From NCBI RefSeq assembly GCF_026262505.1, contig NC_067207.1, positions 16,150,082 to 16,214,081 on the forward strand: a stretch of DNA of 64,000 nt. Reading direction: 5' to 3'. Under the pieces are notes generated by a model that was given only the letters and a program-made list of their open reading frames with translations, had not been told where the DNA came from and made no database searches. Made by a program: the position numbers and the translations under genes. The stretch's first letter is position 1. Each line of letters starts with the position of its first letter. This document shows, piece after piece, positions 10,561 to 19,105 of the stretch. The stretch comes from Trichomonas vaginalis G3. Taxonomy: Eukaryota; Parabasalia; Trichomonadida; Trichomonadidae.

Positions 10561-10771
10561 TGTAGAAAAGATCGAAATTTTATTCTGATTTTAACTGATC
10601 TATATTTCGCTTGCGTTATTTGAATCTTTTCTTTTGCATATGTCATTCCTTTCACTTTTCGAATTTCATTTGCCTGCATGCTCTCTCGTTTTGGTTGAAA
10701 ATCAACTCAATCTTAAAATGAACTTCTTCATTCTTTACAATAAATTCAATTTTTTTCGAGATATATCTTTA
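10561..10771. other. Host flank between hairpin array A and the outer Maverick
   Basis: The last six bases (TCTTTA, 10766-10771) are the left copy of the Maverick target duplication. The minus strand reads as weakly coding, Lys/Glu/Arg-rich sequence that may continue across the empty site into 63655 onward; not a confident gene. Confidence 0.35.
10766..10771. repeat. Target-site duplication TCTTTA, left copy (outer Maverick)
   Basis: Identical hexamer at 63649-63654 immediately outside the other terminus; 6 bp is the usual Polinton duplication length. Confidence 0.85.
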
Positions 10772-10976
10772 GTTAGTATACATATCATGTGTACGGAGGC
10801 ACTGCGAGCCTCCTTACCCATTATATGTGAATTTGACACTTTACAAAACCGTTAACGCATATTTTACAACACAAACACAAACACCAACTTAACCTTAAAT
10901 ATTTATAAAGCCGCCAACCACTTCACCTCACTAACGTTTTCACAAACGACTTCACTACTGTAAAAAATAAACGTTC

Positions 10977-11303
10977 TCATTTACAAAAGTATTGCAACTC
11001 TTCCCATTGCTGTGCTTCACACAGTAGTTCATATTCTTCAGTATCGCTGCTGTCGCTCCAATCGTCAGAGTCAAAGTCACTGTCAAAATAAATGTTAGTA
11101 AGTTTTGACAAAGCTAATGAAACACGTTTACCGTTTGTATCGTATGCTTGTATAAACTTTCCATTATGCTTGTAGTCATAAACGCTCAAACTAACTTTAC
11201 CCTTTCTCCCTCGTGTCTGATAGAATGTATTTTCACGAGGAACGAAGAACAAATTCTTGAACTCATGACCGTTGTAGTTTGTTATCTCAATAGTTTTCGT
11301 CAT
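10977..11303 (-). CDS. TIR-encoded Maverick protein, 108 aa, function unknown
   Basis: Starts MTKTIEITNYNGHEF and ends in a strongly acidic Asp/Ser/Glu stretch followed by EAQQWEELQYFCK. Being inside the terminal repeat it exists at both ends of the element. The inner Maverick's TIR gene (94 aa, starting MTEQKQLIRIPQYNKHTF) is a clear relative: both have xNxHxFKxLFFxP, then FYQ or FFQ, then a basic xGK segment and a Tyr/Asp-rich end. No known domain recognised. Position next to the terminus suggests a role in replication or integration, or in gene control, but that is inference. Confidence 0.7.
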   Translation of the reverse strand: MTKTIEITNYNGHEFKNLFFVPRENTFYQTRGRKGKVSLSVYDYKHNGKFIQAYDTNGKRVSLALSKLTNIYFDSDFDSDDWSDSSDTEEYELLCEAQQWEELQYFCK

Positions 11304-11405
11304 TTATATAAAAATAAAATAAAAAATAATTTTAAAAAAATAAACTTAAAAATAAATGATATCACCACCCTCACACGTATGAAAACATAGCCCAAAAATA
11401 AATTT

Positions 11406-11453
11406 AGGGTAGAAGGGTATATCTAACCCGATTTCTAACCTCATTTCTACCCT
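11406..11453 (+). repeat. Palindromic boundary site, GGTAGA flavour
   Basis: Left arm AGGGTAGAAGGGTA facing TCTAACCC, TCTAACC and TCTACCCT. One of twelve sites with the same skeleton in the two Mavericks (see findings). Confidence 0.8.
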
Positions 11454-11460
11454 GTTGAAT

Positions 11461-11997
11461 TCATTGCTTTATAACTCTCTTCCTTGGTTTCTTTTTAGTT
11501 GCTTTCTTAACATCTGTCTCCAACTTGACTGTCTTTCTTCTTCGTCCGTAATGATACCAGTTACTTCCACCAGTCAATGGGTCAAATGGTCTTTCGTAAG
11601 GGTTTCCATACATTCCATAAGGTCCGTATGGATAAACCGCTGGTGGAAGTTGTGGAGAAGAAACATTTTCTATAGTTCCATCGACTCTATTTAAATGCAT
11701 TGTTTCACCTTTCATCTGGTCATTAAAGTCTTTTGCGTGTTTTGCAAACTCATCGTCCTTTCCTAAAGCATTTTCTGACTCAGTCGCAACCAAATTGGAT
11801 GCTTTATTTATGAGCCCTATTTTATTTAATCTTAACTTCTTTGCAACCCAGCCTCCAATCTTTCCTTTATTTGCATCTAATGTCTTCGAAACCCTTCCTC
11901 CACTCATTTTATTTACTGCGTCATAAGCTCCAAGTGCTTTTGCTCCAAATGCTAATGCTTTTGTTCCAATTGCGCCTAAAGCTGCCCAAGCTACCAT
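11461..11997 (-). CDS. Ala/Gly-rich Maverick protein, 178 aa (possible minor virion component)
   Basis: Starts MVAWAALGAIGTKALAFGAK, a small-residue amphipathic or hydrophobic stretch, and ends very basic (KKATKKKPRKRVIKQ). The middle has a Tyr/Pro/Gly-rich part (YPYGPYGMYGNPY). A hydrophobic start and a basic tail recall core or membrane-lytic minor proteins of adeno-like virions, but I recognise no homology. The preceding gene's stop abuts this start with no spacer. The inner Maverick copy (32650-33186) is almost identical. Confidence 0.65.
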   Translation of the reverse strand: MVAWAALGAIGTKALAFGAKALGAYDAVNKMSGGRVSKTLDANKGKIGGWVAKKLRLNKIGLINKASNLVATESENALGKDDEFAKHAKDFNDQMKGETMHLNRVDGTIENVSSPQLPPAVYPYGPYGMYGNPYERPFDPLTGGSNWYHYGRRRKTVKLETDVKKATKKKPRKRVIKQ

Positions 11998-12222
11998 TTA
12001 CACCATATTAAAATCATCTCTCTTCAATATTATCTCATAAAAGTTCTCGTTACTGGAGAAAGTCAATGAAACATAAGCGTTCTCACGGGCTTCGCCCTCA
12101 CCGCTTTGCGGTCTATCTAACTTCTTTCTTATCTCATCTATTCGCTTCAAAATGTCTGAACAATTGCTAACATCTTCTACAACGGTTATTTCATCATGAA
12201 TGACCTTCAAGAACAAGCTCAT
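11998..12222 (-). CDS. Small Maverick protein, 74 aa, unknown
   Basis: Starts MSLFLKVIHDEITVVEDV. It abuts both neighbours exactly: its stop precedes the 178-aa start and its ATG follows the next gene's stop. A GC-rich double hairpin (12087-12112) lies inside the gene and adds an in-frame Pro/Gly/Glu-rich insert absent from the inner copy (65 aa at 33187-33384). Function unknown. Confidence 0.6.
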   Translation of the reverse strand: MSLFLKVIHDEITVVEDVSNCSDILKRIDEIRKKLDRPQSGEGEARENAYVSLTFSSNENFYEIILKRDDFNMV

Positions 12223-13104
12223 TTAATATGCAATTAAAATCATTTCAATAATGAGTCCATCCTTTCCGTCTTTGGGTAGCACAACATCTTTCATTGAAGA
12301 AGGTTCAACAAGTCTTATATTAAACTTACTGACAAAGTTTGTTATACTATAATGCTTCGGCGGCGAATACATATAGTTTGAAAGACATAATATAGATTCT
12401 TCAGCAAATTCACTTATACTGGATTTTATAACAATGTTCTCACGAGACCAAATACCACCAATTGACAATATTGTAAGCAATCCTGCTGAACCTTCTACTG
12501 TAAACGTCGATGGTAACATTCCACGAAGGTCATCTATTGACATCGTTGAGTCACTGAATTTAAATATTTTCTTAAAGCAATCGTCATTATCTAACCATGC
12601 AATAGCTTTGAAGTTTTCATTCGAATAGACATCTGCTTCATTAAATGTAAATCCTGACTTCTTTGCAGAGACGACTTTAAAATCTATTGAGTTTGTTTCA
12701 AAATTATATGCTATGGTAACTTCTGAAGGTAATGGATGTCCTTCCGCAGTAAGTTGTTCTCTCACTACCGTTTGAAGCTTTGTGTTAAAAACTTTCATGT
12801 CATCTCCTGTATCTAAGTTCACATACACAGCAACAGGGAAACTATCTTGCTTCTTTGTTTCATCATTATATCTCAAAAAATTAAAGTTCTTCAATAATAT
12901 TGTTCTTCCTGCTGGAATACTTCGAACCTGTCTTATTTCAATAGCTTTCTCACCTCCTACATACTCTACCCAGTGTCTTGGATATTCATAAGTATACTGA
13001 CTTTCTTGAATTTTGGTTGGTTTCATCATAACATGTTCATAGTATATCTTTATACTCTTGTCAGTTAGACTCGGTGCTATGTTCTGAATATTTCTGACTT
13101 GCAT
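12223..13104 (-). CDS. Maverick structural-module protein, 293 aa, unknown
   Basis: I start it at the ATG 13102-13104 (MQVRNIQNIAPSLTD), not further upstream, because upstream codons overlap the divergent ATPase gene. No known motif. The C-terminus (FNIRLVEPSS then GLIIEMILIAY) has the alternating beta-strand look shared with the end of the 15301 gene, and might be a minor capsid or penton-like fold; that is a guess. Only 16 bases separate its ATG from the ATPase ATG, so the two must share a very compact divergent promoter. Tightly packed with the two genes downstream. Confidence 0.62.
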   Translation of the reverse strand: MQVRNIQNIAPSLTDKSIKIYYEHVMMKPTKIQESQYTYEYPRHWVEYVGGEKAIEIRQVRSIPAGRTILLKNFNFLRYNDETKKQDSFPVAVYVNLDTGDDMKVFNTKLQTVVREQLTAEGHPLPSEVTIAYNFETNSIDFKVVSAKKSGFTFNEADVYSNENFKAIAWLDNDDCFKKIFKFSDSTMSIDDLRGMLPSTFTVEGSAGLLTILSIGGIWSRENIVIKSSISEFAEESILCLSNYMYSPPKHYSITNFVSKFNIRLVEPSSMKDVVLPKDGKDGLIIEMILIAY

Positions 13105-13120
13105 TTTTAATGGAGATAAA

Positions 13121-14008
13121 ATGAAGCATTTAATACATGACGTAGATGAAGACATGAATGAAACTACAGACAAACTTAACTCTTCTCTCATTCTTCCTTT
13201 CAGCAAAGATTATGAATTCTGTTCAAATGGTGTGTATTTCTATTGTGGAAAGATGGGTTCAGGTAAGACATTTAACCTCATTCGTCATATTCTTATAACA
13301 GAGCGTTTAGGAAACGACTCTTACTATGACCAAATCATTATATCAGCAACTTCAGACTCTATGGATTCAACAGCGAAAACATTTATGTCAAAAGTTCAAG
13401 CCTCGGTCGTTAAAGTTCCAGATAGCGAACTCATTGAATTTCTTCAACGTTACATTCGACGTAAGAGAAAATATTATGCCATCGTTGAATTTATACAGTC
13501 AGGAATGCAAAAGACTTCTGAGGAGATGGAAAGAATTATTGACAAACACCACTTACGTCAGTACTCAGGAGTTTACGATATGAAACGACTGACAAACTAC
13601 ATTCTATCAAAACTTTCAAAATACCCCTTCAAAAAATATCCTTCAAACACTCTGCTCGTTTGCGACGACTTCGCCGGAAAAGGTTTAGTTTCAAAGCCTG
13701 ACTCACCATTAGCTAACATCATTACTAAAGTCAGACATTACCACTTAACTGTAGCATTACTTATGCAAACATGGCGTTTTCTTGCTTTAAACATAAAACG
13801 TCTCATAACTGACTTCGTTATCTTTCAAGGTTTCTCACGTTATGATATTGAACTCATTTGGAAACAGTCAGGTATAACATTACCTTTTGAAGAAATTTGG
13901 GAAGCATATAAGTCTCTCATCTCTCCTCGTTCATACCTTGAGATTCATATCATGACTAATACCATTAAAGTCAAAAATATTCCATGGGAACGACCAACAT
14001 TGTTTTAA
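13121..14008 (+). CDS. Maverick genome-packaging ATPase (FtsK/HerA, A32-like)
   Basis: 295 residues. Walker A GKMGSGKT sits about residues 43-50, Walker B LLVCDDF near 185-191, and a Gln/Arg-containing LLMQTWR segment with an FSRYD region follows, as in A32-type packaging ATPases of Polintons and large DNA viruses. Its role would be ATP-driven DNA packaging into a capsid. It is divergent from the 12223-13104 gene and its last bases overlap the convergent neighbour by 4. The inner copy (34283-35170) is nearly identical. Confidence 0.88.
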   Translation: MKHLIHDVDEDMNETTDKLNSSLILPFSKDYEFCSNGVYFYCGKMGSGKTFNLIRHILITERLGNDSYYDQIIISATSDSMDSTAKTFMSKVQASVVKVPDSELIEFLQRYIRRKRKYYAIVEFIQSGMQKTSEEMERIIDKHHLRQYSGVYDMKRLTNYILSKLSKYPFKKYPSNTLLVCDDFAGKGLVSKPDSPLANIITKVRHYHLTVALLMQTWRFLALNIKRLITDFVIFQGFSRYDIELIWKQSGITLPFEEIWEAYKSLISPRSYLEIHIMTNTIKVKNIPWERPTLF

Positions 14009-14406
14009 AGTTTAACCTTCAATTGACCGATGGTAAACAAATTCCATGCATCTCTGTCGCCATTTCTGTTAATATTTTTGCTGTCATTCATATCATCCAC
14101 TTCCCCATCCGTTAGCTTTTGAGGATATGCGTTAGAATAGCTGTTCTTAAATGAAGGCTTTTCACCTTTGAGAGCATAAACTCTATAACTTTCTGCATAC
14201 TTTATGTTTGAACCTCCTGAGCCATCATTGACATAAATTTTTATAGGCTTCCACCCTTTGTTCATGTTCCTGCTTCTTCCCTTAGCTCTTTTGTTCAGTA
14301 GTTCTACATCTTTATACACAGCACCTGTCTCAGTGAATTCAACAATATTTTCATTCGTTAGCTTTACATTCAAACCCCTGTCGAGTATATTGTTCATTTC
14401 ATACAT
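14005..14406 (-). CDS. Maverick protein, 133 aa, unknown
   Basis: Started at MYEMNNILDRGL (ATG near 14406) because the inner copy (35167-35568) is open only from there. Basic middle (KRAKGRSRNMNKGWKP) and a polar C-terminal half. Convergent with the ATPase, 4-base overlap. No recognised domain; I do not see protease catalytic residues. Confidence 0.55.
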   Translation of the reverse strand: MYEMNNILDRGLNVKLTNENIVEFTETGAVYKDVELLNKRAKGRSRNMNKGWKPIKIYVNDGSGGSNIKYAESYRVYALKGEKPSFKNSYSNAYPQKLTDGEVDDMNDSKNINRNGDRDAWNLFTIGQLKVKL

Positions 14407-14575
14407 ATAAAAGGTTTTTATTCTATATGAAATGAGAAGCAAATCCATCTTAGCTGGTGCCGTTAATGTTCCAATTGAACCAACATCAAATGTTGACTCA
14501 CGAACGACAAACAATATTGTCATAAAGAACTATAGTTCAGAGTGTTTGAAAGAAAAATAACCAGATCTTAAGTCG

Positions 14576-15046
14576 GTGAATTTAAACACAGCTTCAAACG
14601 CTAACGCTACATCAGATGTTAAGTTAGAGTATCCACCACTGGACCAAATTCTTTCAAGAGAAGCCAACGACAACCCTTACACAAATGTTCAAACAAATCC
14701 TTCAGATAAAGTAGACCATTACCTTCTTCAGTTATACCAAACAATTTTACTCAAAGACGATAAGAAGCTTTTGACAAATCTTATAAGTAAGAACCAAATA
14801 ATTCTAACAAAGGAGGACCTTGAAAATGTTATATCACGAATAACAGGGAAACAATGTGTCATTGACTATCTCGACCCTGAAATCGAATGCTGTGGTCAAA
14901 CGCCAATATTCATGAAAATAGGTAACATCCGCATCATTGAAACACCAGGAACTACAGGAGTTGAGTTTAAGTATAGATATTCGAACGAGTATACAAAACT
15001 ATCTACTGACTATAAGCTTTGTTTGAAATATGTTTTAGTAAATTAA
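14576..15046 (+). CDS. Maverick protein, ~156 aa, unknown; start uncertain
   Basis: An open segment conserved in the inner copy (35737-36207) with mostly synonymous differences, so the frame is real, but no ATG begins it; the true N-terminus is unsettled. Leu/Ile-rich helical centre followed by a beta-rich C-terminal part containing CCGQTP and a KYRYSNEY stretch. No domain recognised. It lies in the same small-gene block between the ATPase and the tail-fibre gene. Confidence 0.5.
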   Translation: MNLNTASNANATSDVKLEYPPLDQILSREANDNPYTNVQTNPSDKVDHYLLQLYQTILLKDDKKLLTNLISKNQIILTKEDLENVISRITGKQCVIDYLDPEIECCGQTPIFMKIGNIRIIETPGTTGVEFKYRYSNEYTKLSTDYKLCLKYVLVN

Positions 15047-15055
15047 AGCAGTCAG

Positions 15056-15081
15056 GACCTTCGGTCTTGGCGCTTTGCGCC
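15056..15081. repeat. Double mini-hairpin (GACC/GGTC then GGCGC/GCGCC)
   Basis: Two adjacent GC-rich palindromes with 3-base loops between convergent genes. Conserved at 36217-36242 in the inner Maverick. Confidence 0.75.
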
Positions 15082-15097
15082 GTCAGTCAAAAAAATT

Positions 15098-15340
15098 TCA
15101 AGTTAGCAATTTGTAATATCTATCCAAAACTTCTTCAACAGTATCGAACTCATCTTCATAATGCAAACCTAATCTTATTGACTTGATGCAGTTTTCACTA
15201 ACACAATATTTTTCTGTTCTCTTGACTGACATAACTAACTCATTTGTTTCATCAAACAGCAACAACCAAAGTTCATGACCTAATACATAACATTCATACT
15301 TTATATTTTTAGCTCTGAGTTCTCTTGTAAGCCGTCGCAT
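15098..15340 (-). CDS. Small Maverick protein, 80 aa, unknown
   Basis: Starts MRRLTRELRAKNIKYECY; acidic C-terminal helix (YEDEFDTVEEVLDRYYKLL). Overlaps the 3' end of the next minus-strand gene by about 40 bases, which shows how compressed this block is. The inner copy is at 36258-36500. No known domain. Confidence 0.55.
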   Translation of the reverse strand: MRRLTRELRAKNIKYECYVLGHELWLLLFDETNELVMSVKRTEKYCVSENCIKSIRLGLHYEDEFDTVEEVLDRYYKLLT

Positions 15341-16002
15341 TTAATATTTTCTAAAAAGTCAACTTCAACAGTCATTCGCACTGGTGCCTTCAGTTCTACA
15401 GGCTCTCCTTGAAAGTCAACTAGTCTGAATTGCATATCTTTCAAATTATGTGGACTAATGCGAACCCATTTACCTAAATGAGTTGCTATGACAGGAACGT
15501 TTGGAATGAACATTGAATTTACTGCATAACAGAAGGATTTATATTCTACTGAACCTTTACTATTAACTCCTGAAATACCTGTGACATTAGCTATTTTAGA
15601 CTCAATGTACAAACAATTGCCATAACATACGTATGGAACAGATTTCATCTCAATCGTTTTGTCAACACTTTTCAAAGGAAATGTCATATGGTATGCTCCC
15701 AGAAGCAAATGAACTCTATGACTCATTCGTGTTATCTTAAACTCCTTCGCATAACTGAACTTCAATGTTCCCTCAGAAGAGAGTTCGACATCTATGTTGT
15801 CAATAGTTTCTTCATTTATGAGAGTATCTATGACTCCAGCAATTTTATCTATTCTATACCCAGCTCTGTTAGGAAATGTTATAACACTTCTTTTGTCATC
15901 TATTTCAATCTCTATGAAATCTGTTTCATCTGTTATGACAAAAGTTGCGATAGTATTGAAGTCAACAACTCTGAAAGCAAGCGCTTCATTCTGAAGACCT
16001 AA
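15301..16002 (-). pseudogene. Maverick structural-module protein, unknown; 5' end replaced
   Basis: About 234 codons. Beta-rich; the C-terminal part (PHNLKDMQFRLVDFQGEP followed by VRMTVEVDF) resembles the end of the 12223-13104 protein and tentatively suggests a minor structural or spike protein. At 16003 the sequence is replaced by a Maverick terminal repeat lying in inverse orientation, so the original start is gone. The inner copy spans 36461-37225. Confidence 0.5.
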
Positions 16003-16171
16003 GTTAGTATACATATAATGGGTACGGCGGCACTGCGCGCCTCCTTACCCATTATATGTGAATTTGACACTTTACAAAACCGTTAACGTATATTTTACAA
16101 CACTAACGACTTCACTAACGAATTCACTAATGTTTTCACAAACGACTTCACTGATGTAAAAATAAACGTTC

Positions 16172-16492
16172 TCACTTACAAAAGTATTGCAACTCCTCCC
16201 ATTGCTGTGCTTCATATAACAGCTCATAATCTTCTGACTCACTTTCTTCTTCATATAGGTCAAAATCACTGTCATAGTTTATACCTGTAAGTTTTGACAA
16301 AGCTAATGAAACACGTTTACCGTTTGTATCGTATGCTTGTATAAACTTTCCATTATGCTTGTAGTCATAAACGCTCAAACTAACTTTACCCTTTCTCCCT
16401 CGTATCTGATAGAATGTATTTTCACGAGGAACGAAGAACAAATTCTTGAACTCATGACCGTTGTAGTTTGTTATCTCAATAGTTTTCGTCAT
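16172..16492 (-). CDS. TIR-encoded Maverick protein, 106 aa (third copy)
   Basis: Near-identical over its first ~80 residues to the 10977-11303 protein; the acidic tail differs in sequence but not in character. It belongs to the inverted end fragment. Confidence 0.68.
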   Translation of the reverse strand: MTKTIEITNYNGHEFKNLFFVPRENTFYQIRGRKGKVSLSVYDYKHNGKFIQAYDTNGKRVSLALSKLTGINYDSDFDLYEEESESEDYELLYEAQQWEELQYFCK

Positions 16493-16594
16493 TTATATAA
16501 AAATAAAATAAAAAATAATTTTAAAAAAATAAACTTAAAAATAAATGATATCACCACCCTCACACGTATGAAAACATAGCACAAAAATAAATTT

Positions 16595-16643
16595 AGGTGA
16601 AGTGGTGAGATCTCACCTCTTTTTTCACCTGTTTTTTCACCCT
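16595..16643 (+). repeat. Palindromic boundary site, GGTGA flavour
   Basis: AGGTGAAGTGGTGAGATCTC followed by CACC, TTTTTTCACC and TTTTTTCACCCT. Same skeleton as 11406-11453 but with GGTGA/TCACC in place of GGTAGA/TCTACC. Confidence 0.8.
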
Positions 16644-16658
16644 GTTGAATTCATTGCT

Positions 16659-16895
16659 TTATAACTCTCTTCCTTTCTCCAACTCTTCTAACTTCTTCTT
16701 AAGTTCAGCAATGTTGTCCTCATGAAGTTTAATCTTTCTCAAAATTCCTTCTTTATCTAATGGTTGCTTTATCTTTCTAAACTGAACTCTACCATCCTTC
16801 ATAGTATGAATGTAAAAACCTTCTGGAATAGTTCCTGATTTAATGTATTCTACCAAAAACTTTTGTTTCATTGCTTCAGTGACTTTAGTCGGCAT
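16659..16895 (-). CDS. Small coiled-coil Maverick protein, 78 aa
   Basis: Starts MPTKVTEAMKQKFLVEYIKS and ends in a charged heptad-like helix (NIAELKKKLEELEKGREL). Relatives sit just inside the right ends of both large Mavericks (31511-31750; 60749-62583). Function unknown; likely a small DNA- or protein-binding helix. Confidence 0.6.
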   Translation of the reverse strand: MPTKVTEAMKQKFLVEYIKSGTIPEGFYIHTMKDGRVQFRKIKQPLDKEGILRKIKLHEDNIAELKKKLEELEKGREL

Positions 16896-16910
16896 TTTAC
16901 TCTAAGGTGA

Positions 16911-17650
16911 AGCTAGCACAGCGATAATGGATTTCATGATTTTTAGTATTTCATGCAATCTTAACAGATAGCCTTACAAGTACTTCCAGTGTCCCTAGCT
17001 GTCCCTCCTTTTTATATAACTCCATGACATTTATAATCTCGCGAAACTTAACAGGTAGCATAACAGATTAAAATCAGATGAGGTTTTGAACCAAAATTTC
17101 TAAGCAACGTTGTCAAGGATTTTGAGGAACTAGGGACAGAGTGTGGCAAAGTCCAAGATTTAATTTATCTTCATCTGTTTCATCAGCTATCTCATCTAAT
17201 ATGCCAATATTTTATTCATAACTCGTGGCAAACTCACTAACTTTCGTTATGTTCATCTGCATGCTTCATCTGATAGAAAGTATGACTTTCATTATTTCCA
17301 GAACTTAATGAAAACTACTAGGGACAGAGACCATGGCAAAGTTTATGACTTTCATTATTTCCAGAACTTAATGAAAACTACTAGGGACAGAGACCATGGC
17401 AAAGTTCATGATTTAATTTATTCTCTCACTAACAACAAACACTAACATTAAGTACTAACTTCAGCACAAATGACAAGTACTAACTTCAGCACAAATGACA
17501 AACACTAACAACAAACACAAACTCCAACACTAACGACAAGTACTAACTTCAGCACAAATGACAAACACAAATGACAAACACAAACTCCAACACAAACTTC
17601 AGCACAAATGACAAACACAAACTCCAACACAAACTCCAACACAAACTTCA
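16911..17650. repeat. Foreign, repetitive spacer in the outer Maverick
   Basis: No open frame. CTAGGGACAGAG recurs three times (near 17120, 17320, 17385), a 65-bp stretch is tandemly duplicated at about 17281-17410, and 17420-17645 is a degenerate array of CACTAACTTCAGCACAAATG-like units. It takes the place occupied in the inner Maverick by 37165-38735. Confidence 0.6.
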
Positions 17651-17654
17651 GTGT

Positions 17655-19037
17655 CTAAGGTCAGTGGTGGTAGGTATGAACTTGAAATAAATGAGATAGA
17701 AGAGAAATTAGCCGAAAAAGCAGATAAAAACCATGTTCATTATATAAGTTCAGACGAACAGATTATAACGGACTACCATGGATATTTAACACAGGATGAA
17801 GAAGTGAAGACGAAAGATGTTAATGAAAGAAGATATAAATACATTCGTGCTAAAGGTTATGACATACACTGTACTGTACAGTATGACACAGGTAAAGCAC
17901 CAGAAGCATTTGGTTATAACGATGAAATTTATGCTTCTAGTTTCTCTGTTAACGGTGTATTAGTTGAACCAAGATTTACTTTGAGAGTTAAGGCAAAAAT
18001 AACTTTTGAAGATGCTATTAAAAGTAAAGCTGACAAAGATGAACTTGACGCAATGAACAAAGTTTTGAAATCTCATAAACACAATATCTCCGATATAAAT
18101 GAACTTCAAGCTACATTAAATAGTAAAGCTGACAAGAACCATACACATGAATCCTTCACTACTGTTAGAGCAGACGACATAATATTGAACTATACCCTTG
18201 GTTCAAGTGCACCTTTAGAGAATCCAAGTACAAGCGTAAAAGATACTCTAAACTCCTTAAATAACAAATGTATGAATATCGAAGGTCATGTCAGAAACTT
18301 TGAAACACATGAACTACCAGCAATGTTAGATAAGAAAGCAGATAAAGAACATACACATAACTCCTTCTCAACTGTTGCTATAGAAAGTATTGAAGGAACG
18401 GTTGGCGGAACTGGTGGGGATGCATTATATTATAAACCTCCTAACTTTCCACAAGGTTTAACATCGAATGAAAACATAACAACGAAGAAAGAAATTAGCT
18501 GTAAAAATGTTTATGTCATGGATGATGAAAATAATGTTAAATTCACTGCTCAAGATTTATATGATAAGAAAGCAGACAAAACAGAGCTTCAAACATTAAA
18601 GACTGAAATACTTCAAACATTATATCCTATAGGCTCTATATACGTCAATGAATTCAACAAATCCAGCAAGTGTTTTAGGTTTTGGTACATGGCAGCAGAT
18701 TGTAGACAAATTCTTATACTGTGCTAACTCTTCAAAGCAAACAGGAGGTTCGAAGAAAATTACTGAAGCAAACTTACCTGCGCACACTCATACAGGAACG
18801 ACAAACTTTTCTGGCGACCATAGCCACTCATTAAGAGACCACCCATTATACAACTCAGAATATAAAGCTGGCAATGATGTTTTATCTCCATCTTATAACA
18901 ATGCAGCAAAAAAGACTTTTCGACCAACTGAACCAGGAGGAAATCATGTCCATACTTTCACAACAAATCCAACAGGCTCGGGGGAAGATTATATGCCACC
19001 ATTTATGACTGTATTCGCATGGTACCGCGTTCAATGA
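17655..19037 (+). pseudogene. Tail-fibre-like protein with phage collar-type C-terminus (outer copy, broken)
   Basis: The C-terminal ~460 residues of the gene at 37564-40107 are recognisable here: two ADKNHVH/ADKNHTH-type segments, then a C-terminal domain with YPIGSIY, NPASVLGFGTWQQ, several HTHTG/HSHSL pairs and MPPFMTVFAWYRVQ. That is the signature of phage short-tail-fibre or baseplate collar domains (T4 gp10/gp12-like C-termini). The 5' third is missing because foreign DNA occupies 16003-17650. Broken in a few places; see the inner copy for the fuller architecture. Confidence 0.7.
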
Positions 19038-19071
19038 ACGCGCTTGAGCCTAGACCCTTTGGGTCAAGGCT
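19026..19071. repeat. Paired hairpins after the tail-fibre gene (orientation A)
   Basis: GCGTT/AACGC hairpin at 19026-19042 and a second 25-bp hairpin at 19047-19071 (arms 11, loop TTT). The second appears as its exact reverse complement at 40117-40141 in the inner Maverick while both flanks keep their orientation. Confidence 0.85.
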
Positions 19072-19105
19072 TACCGTCTTGAATAAAATCTTTAACTTTA
19101 CATAA

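Larger units (their letters stand above)
10772..11495. repeat. Left terminal inverted repeat of the outer Maverick
   Basis: About 724 bp. Contains a tip hairpin (10780-10828), short iterations around TTCACTAACG (10900-10960), the TIR gene (10977-11303), an A/T tract and a palindromic site (11406-11453). It ends inside the last codons of the 178-residue gene. Its partner is 31750-32034 plus 63210-63648. Confidence 0.88.
16003..16910 (-). mobile_element. Inverted right-end fragment of a third Maverick
   Basis: Starts GTTAGTATAC like the other Maverick tips, has a near-perfect tip hairpin (16010-16059), a TIR gene (16172-16492), a palindromic site (16595-16643) and then the small coiled-coil gene on the minus strand. 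That gene order is the right end of these elements read backwards. No matching second end or target duplication was found, so this is a fragment. Confidence 0.75.

Noticed and set aside
13104-13206. 34-residue N-terminal extension of the 12223-13104 protein
   Set aside because: It is the antisense of the ATPase gene start; the internal ATG gives tidy divergent spacing in both copies.
14406-14523. Longer minus-strand start for the 133-aa Maverick gene
   Set aside because: The extension is open only in the outer copy and overlaps the divergent plus-strand gene region.
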